Assembly (NCBI RefSeq): GCF_003431975.1
Contig: NZ_CP027116.1
Coordinates: forward strand, 3,162,001-3,226,000
DNA: 64,000 nt
Direction: 5' to 3'
DNA from: Bacillus pumilus
GTDB taxonomy: Bacteria > Bacillota > Bacilli > Bacillales > Bacillaceae
Shown here: piece by piece, positions 46,261-54,944 of the stretch
Layout of the letters: every line of letters starts with the position of its first letter
Position numbering within the stretch: the stretch's first letter is position 1
The notes under the pieces: generated by a model
Database searches by the model: none
What the model saw: only the letters and a program-made list of their open reading frames with translations
What the model was told of the DNA's origin: nothing
Position numbers and translations under genes: made by a program

Positions 46261-46716
46261 CTAGTTTGTTAGTTGTTCAATGTCCTGCAAAAGACTGACG
46301 GACTGCTGAAGCTGCTTGATTAATCCTTGCTGCTCCTCAAGCATAGCGGCAACGTCGATGTTATCCGCCTTCAATTGCTGTAAATACGTTTGAATTTCCT
46401 CTGACAGCACCTTATTTTTTTCAATGATTTGCGCATGCAGGTCTTCTGCTATTTTGGGTGCTGAGACTTCATTAAACTCTTGAATATCTCCCTTCAATGA
46501 TTCTAGCTGCTCGGTTAACTCTGCTTTTTTGGCGGCATTTTTCACAGCATCTTGTGCGAGCTGTGGAAAGTCCTCTGTAAATTGCTGAATGTCCGTTACA
46601 TACTCATTTGCCTCTGTCACATATGTCGTTGTATCACTTACTTGATCGAGCAAACCGGAGCATCCACTTAATACGAGTGTGCCGGAAAAGAGCAGGGTCA
46701 TCACATATGTTTTCAT
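46261..46716 (-). CDS. yybP: YybP-like lipoprotein (DUF6376 type)
   Basis: 151 residues: lipoprotein signal with lipobox VLSGC (Cys19), then an almost wholly helical, Gln/Glu/Leu-rich body with coiled-coil character and no cysteines. The pattern (YVTEANEYVTDIQQF, FPQLAQDAV, EFNEVSAPKIAEDLH) matches what I remember of YybP in B. subtilis, the protein that gave the yybP-ykoY riboswitch its name. The same riboswitch stands directly upstream here. Function unknown; manganese control is implied. Confidence 0.75.
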   Translation of the reverse strand: MKTYVMTLLFSGTLVLSGCSGLLDQVSDTTTYVTEANEYVTDIQQFTEDFPQLAQDAVKNAAKKAELTEQLESLKGDIQEFNEVSAPKIAEDLHAQIIEKNKVLSEEIQTYLQQLKADNIDVAAMLEEQQGLIKQLQQSVSLLQDIEQLTN

Positions 46717-46803
46717 GATTGATCATCCTTTCATCTGTGGGATTGAAAAGCAAGCATCACTTGTCCCGTTCCCCTCTCACACAGATGCAATAAGACCTAA
46801 AAA

Positions 46804-46934
46804 AGCCAGACCTTTGCCTCATGTGTGATAGGCAAAGGTCTGGCTAACATTGTTCATGCCGAAATGGCCGAGAAACAATCCTTGTTTCTGTAATGACGAC
46901 CAAACCGTAAAAGCTACTCCCCTTTAGGAAACCG
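46804..46934 (-). ncRNA. yybP-ykoY manganese riboswitch with terminator
   Basis: On the minus strand the leader reads CCTAAAGGGGAGTAGC (around 46928-46913), then GGTCGTCATTACAG, a CGGCC/TCGGCATGA segment and finally AGACCTTTGCC (46840-46830). These are the conserved blocks of the yybP-ykoY family. The closing AAAGG-CCTTT helix competes with a perfect 16-base-pair terminator (46804-46819 with 46830-46845) that ends in a T run. Manganese would stabilise the aptamer, prevent termination and switch on yybP. Confidence 0.9.
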
Positions 46935-46950
46935 TTCAAATGTTATGTTT

Positions 46951-46979
46951 ATCATATCGAATATCAGGACAATCGTCAA
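46951..46979 (-). promoter_or_regulatory. Promoter of the yybP riboswitch leader
   Basis: -35 TTGACG (46974-46979) and -10 TATGAT (46951-46956), 17-base spacer, minus strand. The -35 overlaps the stop codon region of the GGDEF gene. Confidence 0.7.
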
Positions 46980-48586
46980 TGAGAAGCCGGCGGCAGATCA
47001 TGTTCTTGATACAGCATATAGTCCGCTCCAGTTGACGCATAAATCCGGTTGCGTCCTTGGCGCTTTGACATATACAAGGCTTGATCCGCTTCAAATAGAA
47101 GTGTTTCTAATACATTTGGATCGTAAGCGGTATGAGCGATTCCGAAGCTCGCTGTCACCCGCACTTTTTCCCCATCCGTCTCAAAAAAACTCGTCTCGAA
47201 CGAATGTCTCATTCGCTCCGCAATATGACATGCCTCTTCAAATGAATGATGCGGCAGACAAATAGCAAACTCTTCTCCTCCATATCGTCCGAATAAATCG
47301 TCCATTTGTAAATGCTGCTGACAAATGGAGACAACATGCCGCAGCGCCTCGTCTCCAATATGATGTCCGTGCGTGTCATTGATTTGTTTAAAGAAATCAA
47401 TATCAAACAGCATAACAGCCGTATCCTGCCCATCCTCTTCCAGGATCATCTGCGTTCGTTCAATAAAAGAAGAACGATTAAAAATATTCGTCAATCCATC
47501 AATATACGCACGACGCTCCAGCTCTTCCTGCAGCAAACGCTGCTCTGTCACATCACTGATCACAATTTGCCTACCCTCGACCTCTCCTCGTCTATTAAAT
47601 AGCGACGATGCGGTCAGGTGATAATAGCTGGGCTGATCTTTTTCCTTTTTCCACATTAAATCATATTGCGAATGATCCTGCGGAGAACGCAGCCACTGAA
47701 TGAAGTCATTTTCTTTGATGATCCCTGAGAATATATCGTCTATTTTATAGCCAATCCCCTTTTTATTAGAAAGTGCTGGAATGATTGATGCCGCAGCTGG
47801 GTTGTAATCTATAAGTGTCCGGTATCGATCTAAAATCAGAACCCCTTCAGACATATGCTCAAACACACGCTCCATCGCAATGGGAGAGAGCTTAAAAAGC
47901 TGGAAGGACATAATCGCCCATAGGTAGAGCGCATTGGTTAAAAACATCACCACAGGGACCGGATCAATATGCAGAGGCGTCACACCTAATAAATAGATAA
48001 AAGAGGTCGTGATTGGCAATAACATTCCCACTAGCAAAATGAGGATCTGCTTTAAATATTCTTTTTTTGTGACACGCAAAAACCAAACCAGCATAAAAAT
48101 AGCGAGCATGGAACAGCCAAATGTATAGACGCCATGAATGATATACCAATAGCCAATGGTAAAGTCAGCCAATAAAAATCCGTCTACCGGGTTCATTGTA
48201 ACGCTTCGGTAAAAGAGTGAGTGAAAAGAGTTGGTGAACACCATAATGGTGGTGAGAATTGGAATCAGTAAGATGAGAATCACGCGGCGCTTTGTGAAAT
48301 ATTGATGGAATCCCGTAAATTGCAGCACAATCATCAAACTGAATGGTGCGATGAACGGAAGACCTATGTATTGAAAACAAACCCAGAACATAATCTCCCT
48401 AGGTGTACTTGCCAATAATTCAAATGTGTGCCCAAAGATATAAATCGCAGTTGCTCCAGACATGTACATAAACAATTGACAGCCGATATACCGGTGGCGG
48501 TTCGCATGAGCAATGATTGATAATATCACGGACAGAATGCCAGAAACACTCATGATCACAATAAAATGTAAAACAATCGAATCCAT
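46976..48586 (-). CDS. Membrane diguanylate cyclase (7TM-PAS-GGDEF)
   Basis: 536 residues: about seven N-terminal membrane helices (histidine-kinase 7TM type, residues 5-225), a PAS domain (about 235-355) and a C-terminal GGDEF domain. The active site is GRYGGEEFAIC, and LFDIDFFKQINDTHGHHIGDEAL holds the metal and substrate residues. Predicted to make cyclic di-GMP. The RxxD inhibitory site expected just before GGEEF reads QMDD, so product feedback is probably absent. Not one of the four B. subtilis cyclases I can name with confidence. Confidence 0.85.
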   Translation of the reverse strand: MDSIVLHFIVIMSVSGILSVILSIIAHANRHRYIGCQLFMYMSGATAIYIFGHTFELLASTPREIMFWVCFQYIGLPFIAPFSLMIVLQFTGFHQYFTKRRVILILLIPILTTIMVFTNSFHSLFYRSVTMNPVDGFLLADFTIGYWYIIHGVYTFGCSMLAIFMLVWFLRVTKKEYLKQILILLVGMLLPITTSFIYLLGVTPLHIDPVPVVMFLTNALYLWAIMSFQLFKLSPIAMERVFEHMSEGVLILDRYRTLIDYNPAAASIIPALSNKKGIGYKIDDIFSGIIKENDFIQWLRSPQDHSQYDLMWKKEKDQPSYYHLTASSLFNRRGEVEGRQIVISDVTEQRLLQEELERRAYIDGLTNIFNRSSFIERTQMILEEDGQDTAVMLFDIDFFKQINDTHGHHIGDEALRHVVSICQQHLQMDDLFGRYGGEEFAICLPHHSFEEACHIAERMRHSFETSFFETDGEKVRVTASFGIAHTAYDPNVLETLLFEADQALYMSKRQGRNRIYASTGADYMLYQEHDLPPASH

Positions 48587-48808
48587 GTAAACGCCCCAAT
48601 TTCAGTTATTTAGAACTAGTCTAATATAACTATATATGAGGACGTGTCAAATGGGAAGGTGTGATTTTGATTTGGTTGGGGGTTTTTTGTAAAGTTTCGG
48701 TCGTTTTTTGTTGGTGAGGCCTTATATTTTCACTACTTTTTGCTTAATTTGAGATAGAGGTATGTTGCGCTCGGAGAAAAATATGTACAATGTGGGGATA
48801 GGGAATCA

Positions 48809-49087
48809 ATGAAGAGGAGGCTCGGAAGGCATATGACTTTTTTGATTATTATGGCGGGGCTGTTTATGCTGATTCTTTTGGAAAAGCCATTTGAGAAGAG
48901 AACATCTGGATTGATATTTTTGGTGAGTTATTTACTGCTGATCGCAGTTTATGTGGTTCAAACAACGTTTGTGAGAATTGTATCAAATGGTTTGTTGATG
49001 ATAATTGCGGTGATTGTGGTTTTTCCTTTGTTTGTGCGGTTTTTAGAGACTTATCCGAGGAAACATTTTAATAAAAGTCGATCATGA
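48809..49087 (+). CDS. Small integral membrane protein of unknown function
   Basis: 92 residues, three hydrophobic segments (about 9-23, 32-50, 57-77) with positive ends. Either ATG 48809 or ATG 48832 may be used; the AGGAGG just inside the ORF would favour the second, which starts MTFLIIMAGLF. The plus strand is very G+T-rich here and upstream (48655-48720), unlike its neighbours. The 222 bases 48587-48808 hold no other gene. Confidence 0.55.
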   Translation: MKRRLGRHMTFLIIMAGLFMLILLEKPFEKRTSGLIFLVSYLLLIAVYVVQTTFVRIVSNGLLMIIAVIVVFPLFVRFLETYPRKHFNKSRS

Positions 49088-49148
49088 ATAAACAATATCT
49101 AAGAATCACTCTAATTGGTCGTTAGAATGATATAACGATACAAATCTA

Positions 49149-49187
49149 ATTCTAAGAATAAGCACTCCTCATGCTTATTCTTAGAAT
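49149..49187. repeat. Long perfect inverted repeat at the island's left edge
   Basis: Sixteen-base arms (49149-49164 and 49172-49187) with a 7-base loop. No T run on either strand, so not an ordinary terminator. AGAATCACT occurs as a direct repeat at 49102-49110 and 49183-49191. The gap 49088-49342 otherwise holds only a weak hairpin near 49280 that might end the res gene. Confidence 0.55.
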
Positions 49188-49342
49188 CACTAATGCGTAT
49201 TAATTCCTCTTTCGACAACGTAATTCCCATTTGTGGATTATCAGTTTTGCGTGAGTTACCATGTCAAATAATAAGGTTTAATTCTTTCTTCAACCTTTTA
49301 TTGATTCAAATAGTATACCGATGTGAAAAAGTGTCCTGACAT

Positions 49343-52297
49343 TTAATAAACTTGATCTAGTTCAACTGCTCGCTTAAATGTAATACCTGTATTGATCACA
49401 TCAAAGTGCTTTTCTCCACAACGGATTTTTTCTAATTCTGTTTTGCGTAAATCTTCTGCGGCTGTACTTCCTTTTGTCTCAACAATAAAGTACAATTTCT
49501 CTTTGCAATCTTCTTCAACAGATAATGCCCAGTCAGGGTTATAATTTCCAAGTGGCGTTTTAATTTTAAAGTCTGCAGGCAATTTAATATAAAACTTTAC
49601 ATTTGGATCTTTTTCACATGCTTCGGCAAAATCTCTTTCAATTTTAGAATCTACAATTACATGGTCATAAGTAGAACGATTATCTGAAACTTTCACAATG
49701 CTATCTTCATACGAATCAATTTCTTCTTGTTTGAATAAGCTTTGATCGTATACTTCTTCTGTTTCCAGTTTCTCATATTTAACGCCATCCACCATTGCTA
49801 AGCGTTTAGCTGCATTAATAATGCGCGCGGCCTCTAGCATATACATTTGTGGATTCACTTTAAAATCATGTAGCGTATCACTCTTCTTTAAAACCGCAAC
49901 TAATGTTTTACGAGTTAGTTTCGTATCTTGCTGTAACTCCGTTAAAATATCAGGAGATTTTGTGGATTCTCGTTGAACAGTACTGAAACTTGTTTTTGTT
50001 GTTGTTTTTTCTTCGATACCACTTTCTTCGATTTTCAATTGCATTCGTTCGTATTCTAATTTTTGAATACGTACTAACAATTCATCCTTTAATTTTTTTG
50101 CCGCATCGCTAATGAACTGTTCACTATCAAATTGAATCGAATACGTCGTTTTATATTTAATGCGCTCCCACAGCTCAAGGAATGGCCCTGATAGCGCTTC
50201 TTTATTTAAACGAACCGTTTCTTTTTTCGCATGATCTTTAATTTCAATTTTCTCTGTATTAAACTTCTGTTCAATTGCAGCGATAACTTTCTCAGTCATA
50301 TTAGGCGCAAGTACCGTATATTCTTCAGGTAGTTCAAATACTTGATCTTTAATTGCTTTCGCTAAGGTAACTGTACCTTTCCCTTTTGAATCTATGTATT
50401 TTTGCTCCGTTAAGTATTCAACTAGCTTTTTTGAATACTCATGACCTAAAGGTTTTCGATAACCTGTCAGTTCATCTTCCTCCAGCACAAGCGAGCTAAA
50501 TGTATCATTCTTAAAAATACCGAACTCTATACCTTCTTTTTCATACTCATGCTGTAAGCCAGTAGCAAACTCTTCGTAGCTTTCATTTGCCATCACGGTT
50601 AACGTATTGACTTCGAATCCATGTACACGCTCACCATCTTGGTTAACAGCTATGCGAAGACCCCGACCAATTTTTTGTCGCTTCGTCAATTCATCTTTCG
50701 AATCAATCAGCGTACAAATTTGGAAAACATTTGGGTTGTCCCACCCTTCTTTCAACGCTGAATGCGAGAAAATAAAACGCAGTTTATGAGCTGTTTTTGT
50801 CTTCCTTTTTTCTTCATCATACATTGTCAGTAAATCTTCTTTGTCTTTCATAATGATTTGGAAGGCACTTTCATCCTTTTCTCCACCGTTTTTGAATTTG
50901 CCTTTTTTATCGATTGAGAAGTATCCATTATGCACTTCTTCCACAGGAATATGATAATCGCGAAGCTTTTTATATTTAGGGGATTTTAAGACGTCATTAT
51001 ACTCTTCTTCAAAAATTTGACCATATTCCCCTAAATAAGGCTTACCTTCCTCATCATATTTTCGATAGTTTGCTACGTTATCGATAAAGAATAGACTTAA
51101 CACTTTAATTCCTAAAGCATTTAGCTTTAACTCTTTATTTAAATGTTCCTCAATTGTTTTACGAATTTGACCACGCTTCACCTCTAAGTCTGCGTAATGT
51201 GCTTGACTTAAATAAATGACAGATGGCTCGCCTGAAAACTCAATGTACTCATTGTCTTTTTCAGCCGATATATCACGAACATAACCAATCTCTTCATAAG
51301 CCGTTAGCTTTGTCTTTTTCACTAAGTCATCGTTTTTCTTTAAAGAAATAATCTTTTTCACAATGCCTGCTTTCGTTTTCACTAAAACCTCTACGGATGC
51401 TGTAACAGCAGTCTTCGTCGCTTTAATACCTATTAATCGTAAGTGAGCCACATTACCATCAATTGTGCGTTTAACTCCCGCTACTTCAATTTGTTTTACT
51501 AGCTTATTTTGATACGCTTCAACAGGTCCCAATTTATAAAGTAAGGGATAACCTTCTTCTTTATGCGTTGCAGAGAAGCGGAATACAAGCGACGGATTTA
51601 AAGCAGCAATTGCAGCCTTTGCATTAGCTGTACTATCTACACTTTGTGGCTCGTCAATCAAGACAATTGGATTCGTTTCAGCAATATAATCTTTAGGTGA
51701 AATACCATATAAGCTATCACGGTCGTTGCGGTTGAAAATATTATCTTCACTATTGAACGCTTGAATATTAATAACCATAATTTCCACATTTTCATTTGAA
51801 GCAAATGCTTGTATATTTTCTAATTTAGAGCTATCGTACATAAATTCACGATAAACAATTCCTTGCATTTGCGTTTTAAAATATTCTTTCGTCATTTGTA
51901 TTGTTTTCATAACCCCTTCTTTAATCGCTACAGAAGGAACGACAATAATAAATTTAGTAAATCCAAATTTACGATTCATTTCTAAAATCGATTTTAAATA
52001 AACAAAGGTTTTCCCTGTTCCTGTTTCCATTTCGATATTGAACTGGGGGAAAGGTGATGGAATAGATTGAGCAATTGGAATACCTTGCTTAATTTGAATC
52101 TGTTGAACATTTTGTAGCAGTTTACTTTCTGATACATCAATTTTATTGGCAACACCTTTTTCACCAAATAGTTTTCCCTGTATATCTTGATCCATAATCG
52201 TAAATTCTGATTTACGAATTTGTTGACCTTCAAATACACTTAATACGGCGCCTATCGCATCTGATTGATATGTTAATTCATCAAATTGAATTTTCAT
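49343..52297 (-). CDS. res: Type III restriction-like helicase-nuclease (Res)
   Basis: 984-residue SF2 helicase-endonuclease. Walker A METGTGKTF at about 90-98, the DEPQ box at 215-218 (VLIDEPQSVD), a motif VI-like KIGRGLRIAVNQ, and a C-terminal PD-(D/E)xK nuclease: Asp922 in NPDWAL and Glu940/Lys942 in VETKG. This is the normal set of a type III restriction subunit. Last gene of the defence operon, 12 bases after mod. It probably cleaves DNA when the partner Mod finds unmodified sites. Confidence 0.9.
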   Translation of the reverse strand: MKIQFDELTYQSDAIGAVLSVFEGQQIRKSEFTIMDQDIQGKLFGEKGVANKIDVSESKLLQNVQQIQIKQGIPIAQSIPSPFPQFNIEMETGTGKTFVYLKSILEMNRKFGFTKFIIVVPSVAIKEGVMKTIQMTKEYFKTQMQGIVYREFMYDSSKLENIQAFASNENVEIMVINIQAFNSEDNIFNRNDRDSLYGISPKDYIAETNPIVLIDEPQSVDSTANAKAAIAALNPSLVFRFSATHKEEGYPLLYKLGPVEAYQNKLVKQIEVAGVKRTIDGNVAHLRLIGIKATKTAVTASVEVLVKTKAGIVKKIISLKKNDDLVKKTKLTAYEEIGYVRDISAEKDNEYIEFSGEPSVIYLSQAHYADLEVKRGQIRKTIEEHLNKELKLNALGIKVLSLFFIDNVANYRKYDEEGKPYLGEYGQIFEEEYNDVLKSPKYKKLRDYHIPVEEVHNGYFSIDKKGKFKNGGEKDESAFQIIMKDKEDLLTMYDEEKRKTKTAHKLRFIFSHSALKEGWDNPNVFQICTLIDSKDELTKRQKIGRGLRIAVNQDGERVHGFEVNTLTVMANESYEEFATGLQHEYEKEGIEFGIFKNDTFSSLVLEEDELTGYRKPLGHEYSKKLVEYLTEQKYIDSKGKGTVTLAKAIKDQVFELPEEYTVLAPNMTEKVIAAIEQKFNTEKIEIKDHAKKETVRLNKEALSGPFLELWERIKYKTTYSIQFDSEQFISDAAKKLKDELLVRIQKLEYERMQLKIEESGIEEKTTTKTSFSTVQRESTKSPDILTELQQDTKLTRKTLVAVLKKSDTLHDFKVNPQMYMLEAARIINAAKRLAMVDGVKYEKLETEEVYDQSLFKQEEIDSYEDSIVKVSDNRSTYDHVIVDSKIERDFAEACEKDPNVKFYIKLPADFKIKTPLGNYNPDWALSVEEDCKEKLYFIVETKGSTAAEDLRKTELEKIRCGEKHFDVINTGITFKRAVELDQVY

Positions 52298-52309
52298 TAT
52301 TACTCACCT

Positions 52310-54220
52310 CTAAATCGTTAACAAGTTATCTTCTGGATAACCTGCATCTTTTAGAATTTCAAGACAGTTCAATTTATCTGAATCATTGTTGAAACCTGCA
52401 TCGCTGAAAATGACGCTGCTTGTATCTGTTCCATGTTCATCACAGCGTGCAATCATGGCTTTTGCAATGTCTGGCGTAATCTCTTTTGATAAGCAAATAA
52501 ATAAACTTCCAAAAGCAATGTCGTAAACTTTTTTCCCGTTTACTTCAAACGTTTCAATCGGATATGTTAATTCTAAACCTTGCTTTAACATAATTTCATA
52601 CACAATATCTAGTTCAGAACGCTCATCGACAAATGGTGTTTCGTATAAATCTAGCTCGTCTTTTAAATTTTCAAAGTCGACGTTCCATTCACGTATGTTC
52701 GATGTACCGAGTTTTAATACTTTAAAACCGACATCTAAGGCTTCTGGATCTACAACTTTTTCGTCCAGCATCCCTTCTTTTTGCTGTTTTTCTCTTAACT
52801 CCTCTTTAATTTTCTCTCCAGCTCGACGAATACGTTCTTCACCGATATCACAAATCGTTTCGTATCCTTGTTTCGCTCCTTCCGATTGCTTCTTTAACCT
52901 TTCGGGAATTTGAACCAGAATAAATTTCCTTTTTCCACCATCTTCTGCATTTAATTTCATCACAGCATGTGCGGTTGTTGCAGACCCCGAAAAGAAATCT
53001 AAAATTATATCATCTTTTTTCATCGCAAGATTCATCATTCTCATGATTAGTGAAATCGGTTTCGGATAGTCAAAAACATTTTTCCCTAATAAATTAGCTA
53101 CCATCTTTGTACCATCGTCAACAGTCCCTGTATCTTTATAATTCCAAAAGTTAATAGGAACAATCCCTTCACTTAATTCACTTAGGAAGCGTTTCAACCT
53201 TGGGAATTGATTTTCTCCATCCTTCCCCCAATAAAGTCTATTATCAGCTGCTAATGTCTCATATTGTTCTTTACTATATTTCCAAGCATTCACTGGATGT
53301 TCCACTTCTATTTTTTTAATAGGATTAAAAACTTTATAGCTTAGATTTGGACGCTCTGTTTTAGTTCTTTGACTTACGAAAGAGACACTCGTCCAGGGTC
53401 CCCTAGGATCATTATCGATATTTTTATAAATTAAATCATTTTTTGCTGTTCTAGGCTCTCTTAAATAATTTAATTTGTCGGATTTTCTATACATCAAAAT
53501 ATACTCTGTTAAATTTGAAAACATCCTTGCATCATTGTTTCGTGTATATCGCTTTTCCCAGATAATATTTGAAATGAAATTTGATTCACCAAAAATTTCA
53601 TTACAAATTTTCTTTAAATTTTCTAATTCATTATCATCTAAACTAATAAAAATAGCACCATCATCAGCCAACAAATTCCTCGCCAACTTCAATCGTGCAT
53701 ACATCATATTCAACCAATCCGTATGGAATCTTCCGTTACTTTCGGTATTTGTTGATAAGATATTCCCATCATCATCAACTTGCCCAGTTTGTTCTAAGTA
53801 ATTCTGCACACCATCTTTAAAATTATCTTTATATACAAAATCCTTCCCTGTATTATAAGGCGGATCAATATAAATCATTTTAATTTTCCCGTTATACGAT
53901 TTTTGCAGCAGCTTCAACACTTCTAAGTTATCGCCTTCAATGTATAAGTTTTCTGTTGTATCAAAGTTTTTACTTTTTTCAGGTACTGGTCGTAGTGTTC
54001 CTTTTGAAGGCTTTTGTGTGCCTTCAATCATCTTTTTCTTGCCATGCCATGTGAACTGATAACGTTCCTGCTCTGTTTCTACAACTTCGCCTAATACCGT
54101 TTTCAGCATATCAAAATCAATTTTTTCACCATCAGTTAAGATTTCTGGGAATAGCTCTTTTAAACGTGCAATATTCTGTGCCGTTATATCTAAGGATTCA
54201 CCATTCATTTTATTAACCAT
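52310..54220 (-). CDS. mod: Type III-like DNA adenine methyltransferase (Mod)
   Basis: 636-residue beta-class N6-adenine methyltransferase: catalytic DPPYNTG at 119-125 precedes the SAM-binding DFFSGSATTAHAV at 408-420, with a target-recognition region between them. A C-terminal domain of about 200 residues likely contacts Res. Start ATG with AAGGAG 8 bases upstream, inside the 3' end of the preceding gene. The recognition site cannot be read from sequence. Confidence 0.9.
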   Translation of the reverse strand: MVNKMNGESLDITAQNIARLKELFPEILTDGEKIDFDMLKTVLGEVVETEQERYQFTWHGKKKMIEGTQKPSKGTLRPVPEKSKNFDTTENLYIEGDNLEVLKLLQKSYNGKIKMIYIDPPYNTGKDFVYKDNFKDGVQNYLEQTGQVDDDGNILSTNTESNGRFHTDWLNMMYARLKLARNLLADDGAIFISLDDNELENLKKICNEIFGESNFISNIIWEKRYTRNNDARMFSNLTEYILMYRKSDKLNYLREPRTAKNDLIYKNIDNDPRGPWTSVSFVSQRTKTERPNLSYKVFNPIKKIEVEHPVNAWKYSKEQYETLAADNRLYWGKDGENQFPRLKRFLSELSEGIVPINFWNYKDTGTVDDGTKMVANLLGKNVFDYPKPISLIMRMMNLAMKKDDIILDFFSGSATTAHAVMKLNAEDGGKRKFILVQIPERLKKQSEGAKQGYETICDIGEERIRRAGEKIKEELREKQQKEGMLDEKVVDPEALDVGFKVLKLGTSNIREWNVDFENLKDELDLYETPFVDERSELDIVYEIMLKQGLELTYPIETFEVNGKKVYDIAFGSLFICLSKEITPDIAKAMIARCDEHGTDTSSVIFSDAGFNNDSDKLNCLEILKDAGYPEDNLLTI

Positions 54221-54944
54221 TGTCTTGCTCCTTTTCTATTAATGCTTGTTTCGCAATCTTTACTTTATTTGCTGCTTGTTGTAATTCAACCCGCATGTTC
54301 AATTGTGTTTCTTTTTTAGCCCGCCTTACATAATCGTCAATTTGTGCGTCCATCACGACCAGTTTCTCCAGCAAATTATTTTTTAAAGAAATTGGTGTAT
54401 AAATCTTATATCGAGATTGTAATTCTAATTGTAGTAAACGCTCAAGCCATGATTCATAAAACATTTTTAAATTTGTTTTACTAAGGTTTTCAAATTTCAA
54501 TTGTTGTTCAACCTGTTGCAGTGTTACGACTTCCTTTATTTCATAAATAGTATCACTTACTAAGTATCCATCTTTTTTCTTAATGTGTGTGGAGAATAAC
54601 CATTTCGTATTTGAACCATCAAAGAATATAATTACTAAAGGATTCGGCATAATACTCATAAACACCTTATAAATTTGCACTGCCTTTTTTAAATCCTTTA
54701 CGTTTATAGCTAAAAAAACGATTGAATCATAACGCTCTGTTTCACTTTCAAATGTATCGATATTTGTATTGCTCGCTTGGATCGTCGCTAAAATACGAAT
54801 CCCTCTTGATACAACATGCTCAGAAATGATTTTTTTCTGAGCTGATGTTAGCTTGTTTTCCATTTGATTGTACGGCAATGTTTTCATAATTTGAGTTGCT
54901 TTCGGAAATCCAATTGCCTTTAATAACTCCGCTTCATTCATCAT
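54213..54944 (-). CDS. DUF4391 domain protein
   Basis: 243 residues, no nuclease or ATPase motif that I can see. A mixed alpha/beta N-terminal part (RYDSIVFLAINVKDLKKAV, PLVIIFFDGSNTKWLFSTH) is followed by a helical, charged C-terminal part. The pattern fits DUF4391, a family often found with restriction helicases. Overlaps both neighbours (4 and 8 bases), so it is made in step with the SNF2 helicase and Mod. Probably a structural or coupling subunit; role unproven. Confidence 0.72.
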   Translation of the reverse strand: MMNEAELLKAIGFPKATQIMKTLPYNQMENKLTSAQKKIISEHVVSRGIRILATIQASNTNIDTFESETERYDSIVFLAINVKDLKKAVQIYKVFMSIMPNPLVIIFFDGSNTKWLFSTHIKKKDGYLVSDTIYEIKEVVTLQQVEQQLKFENLSKTNLKMFYESWLERLLQLELQSRYKIYTPISLKNNLLEKLVVMDAQIDDYVRRAKKETQLNMRVELQQAANKVKIAKQALIEKEQDNG

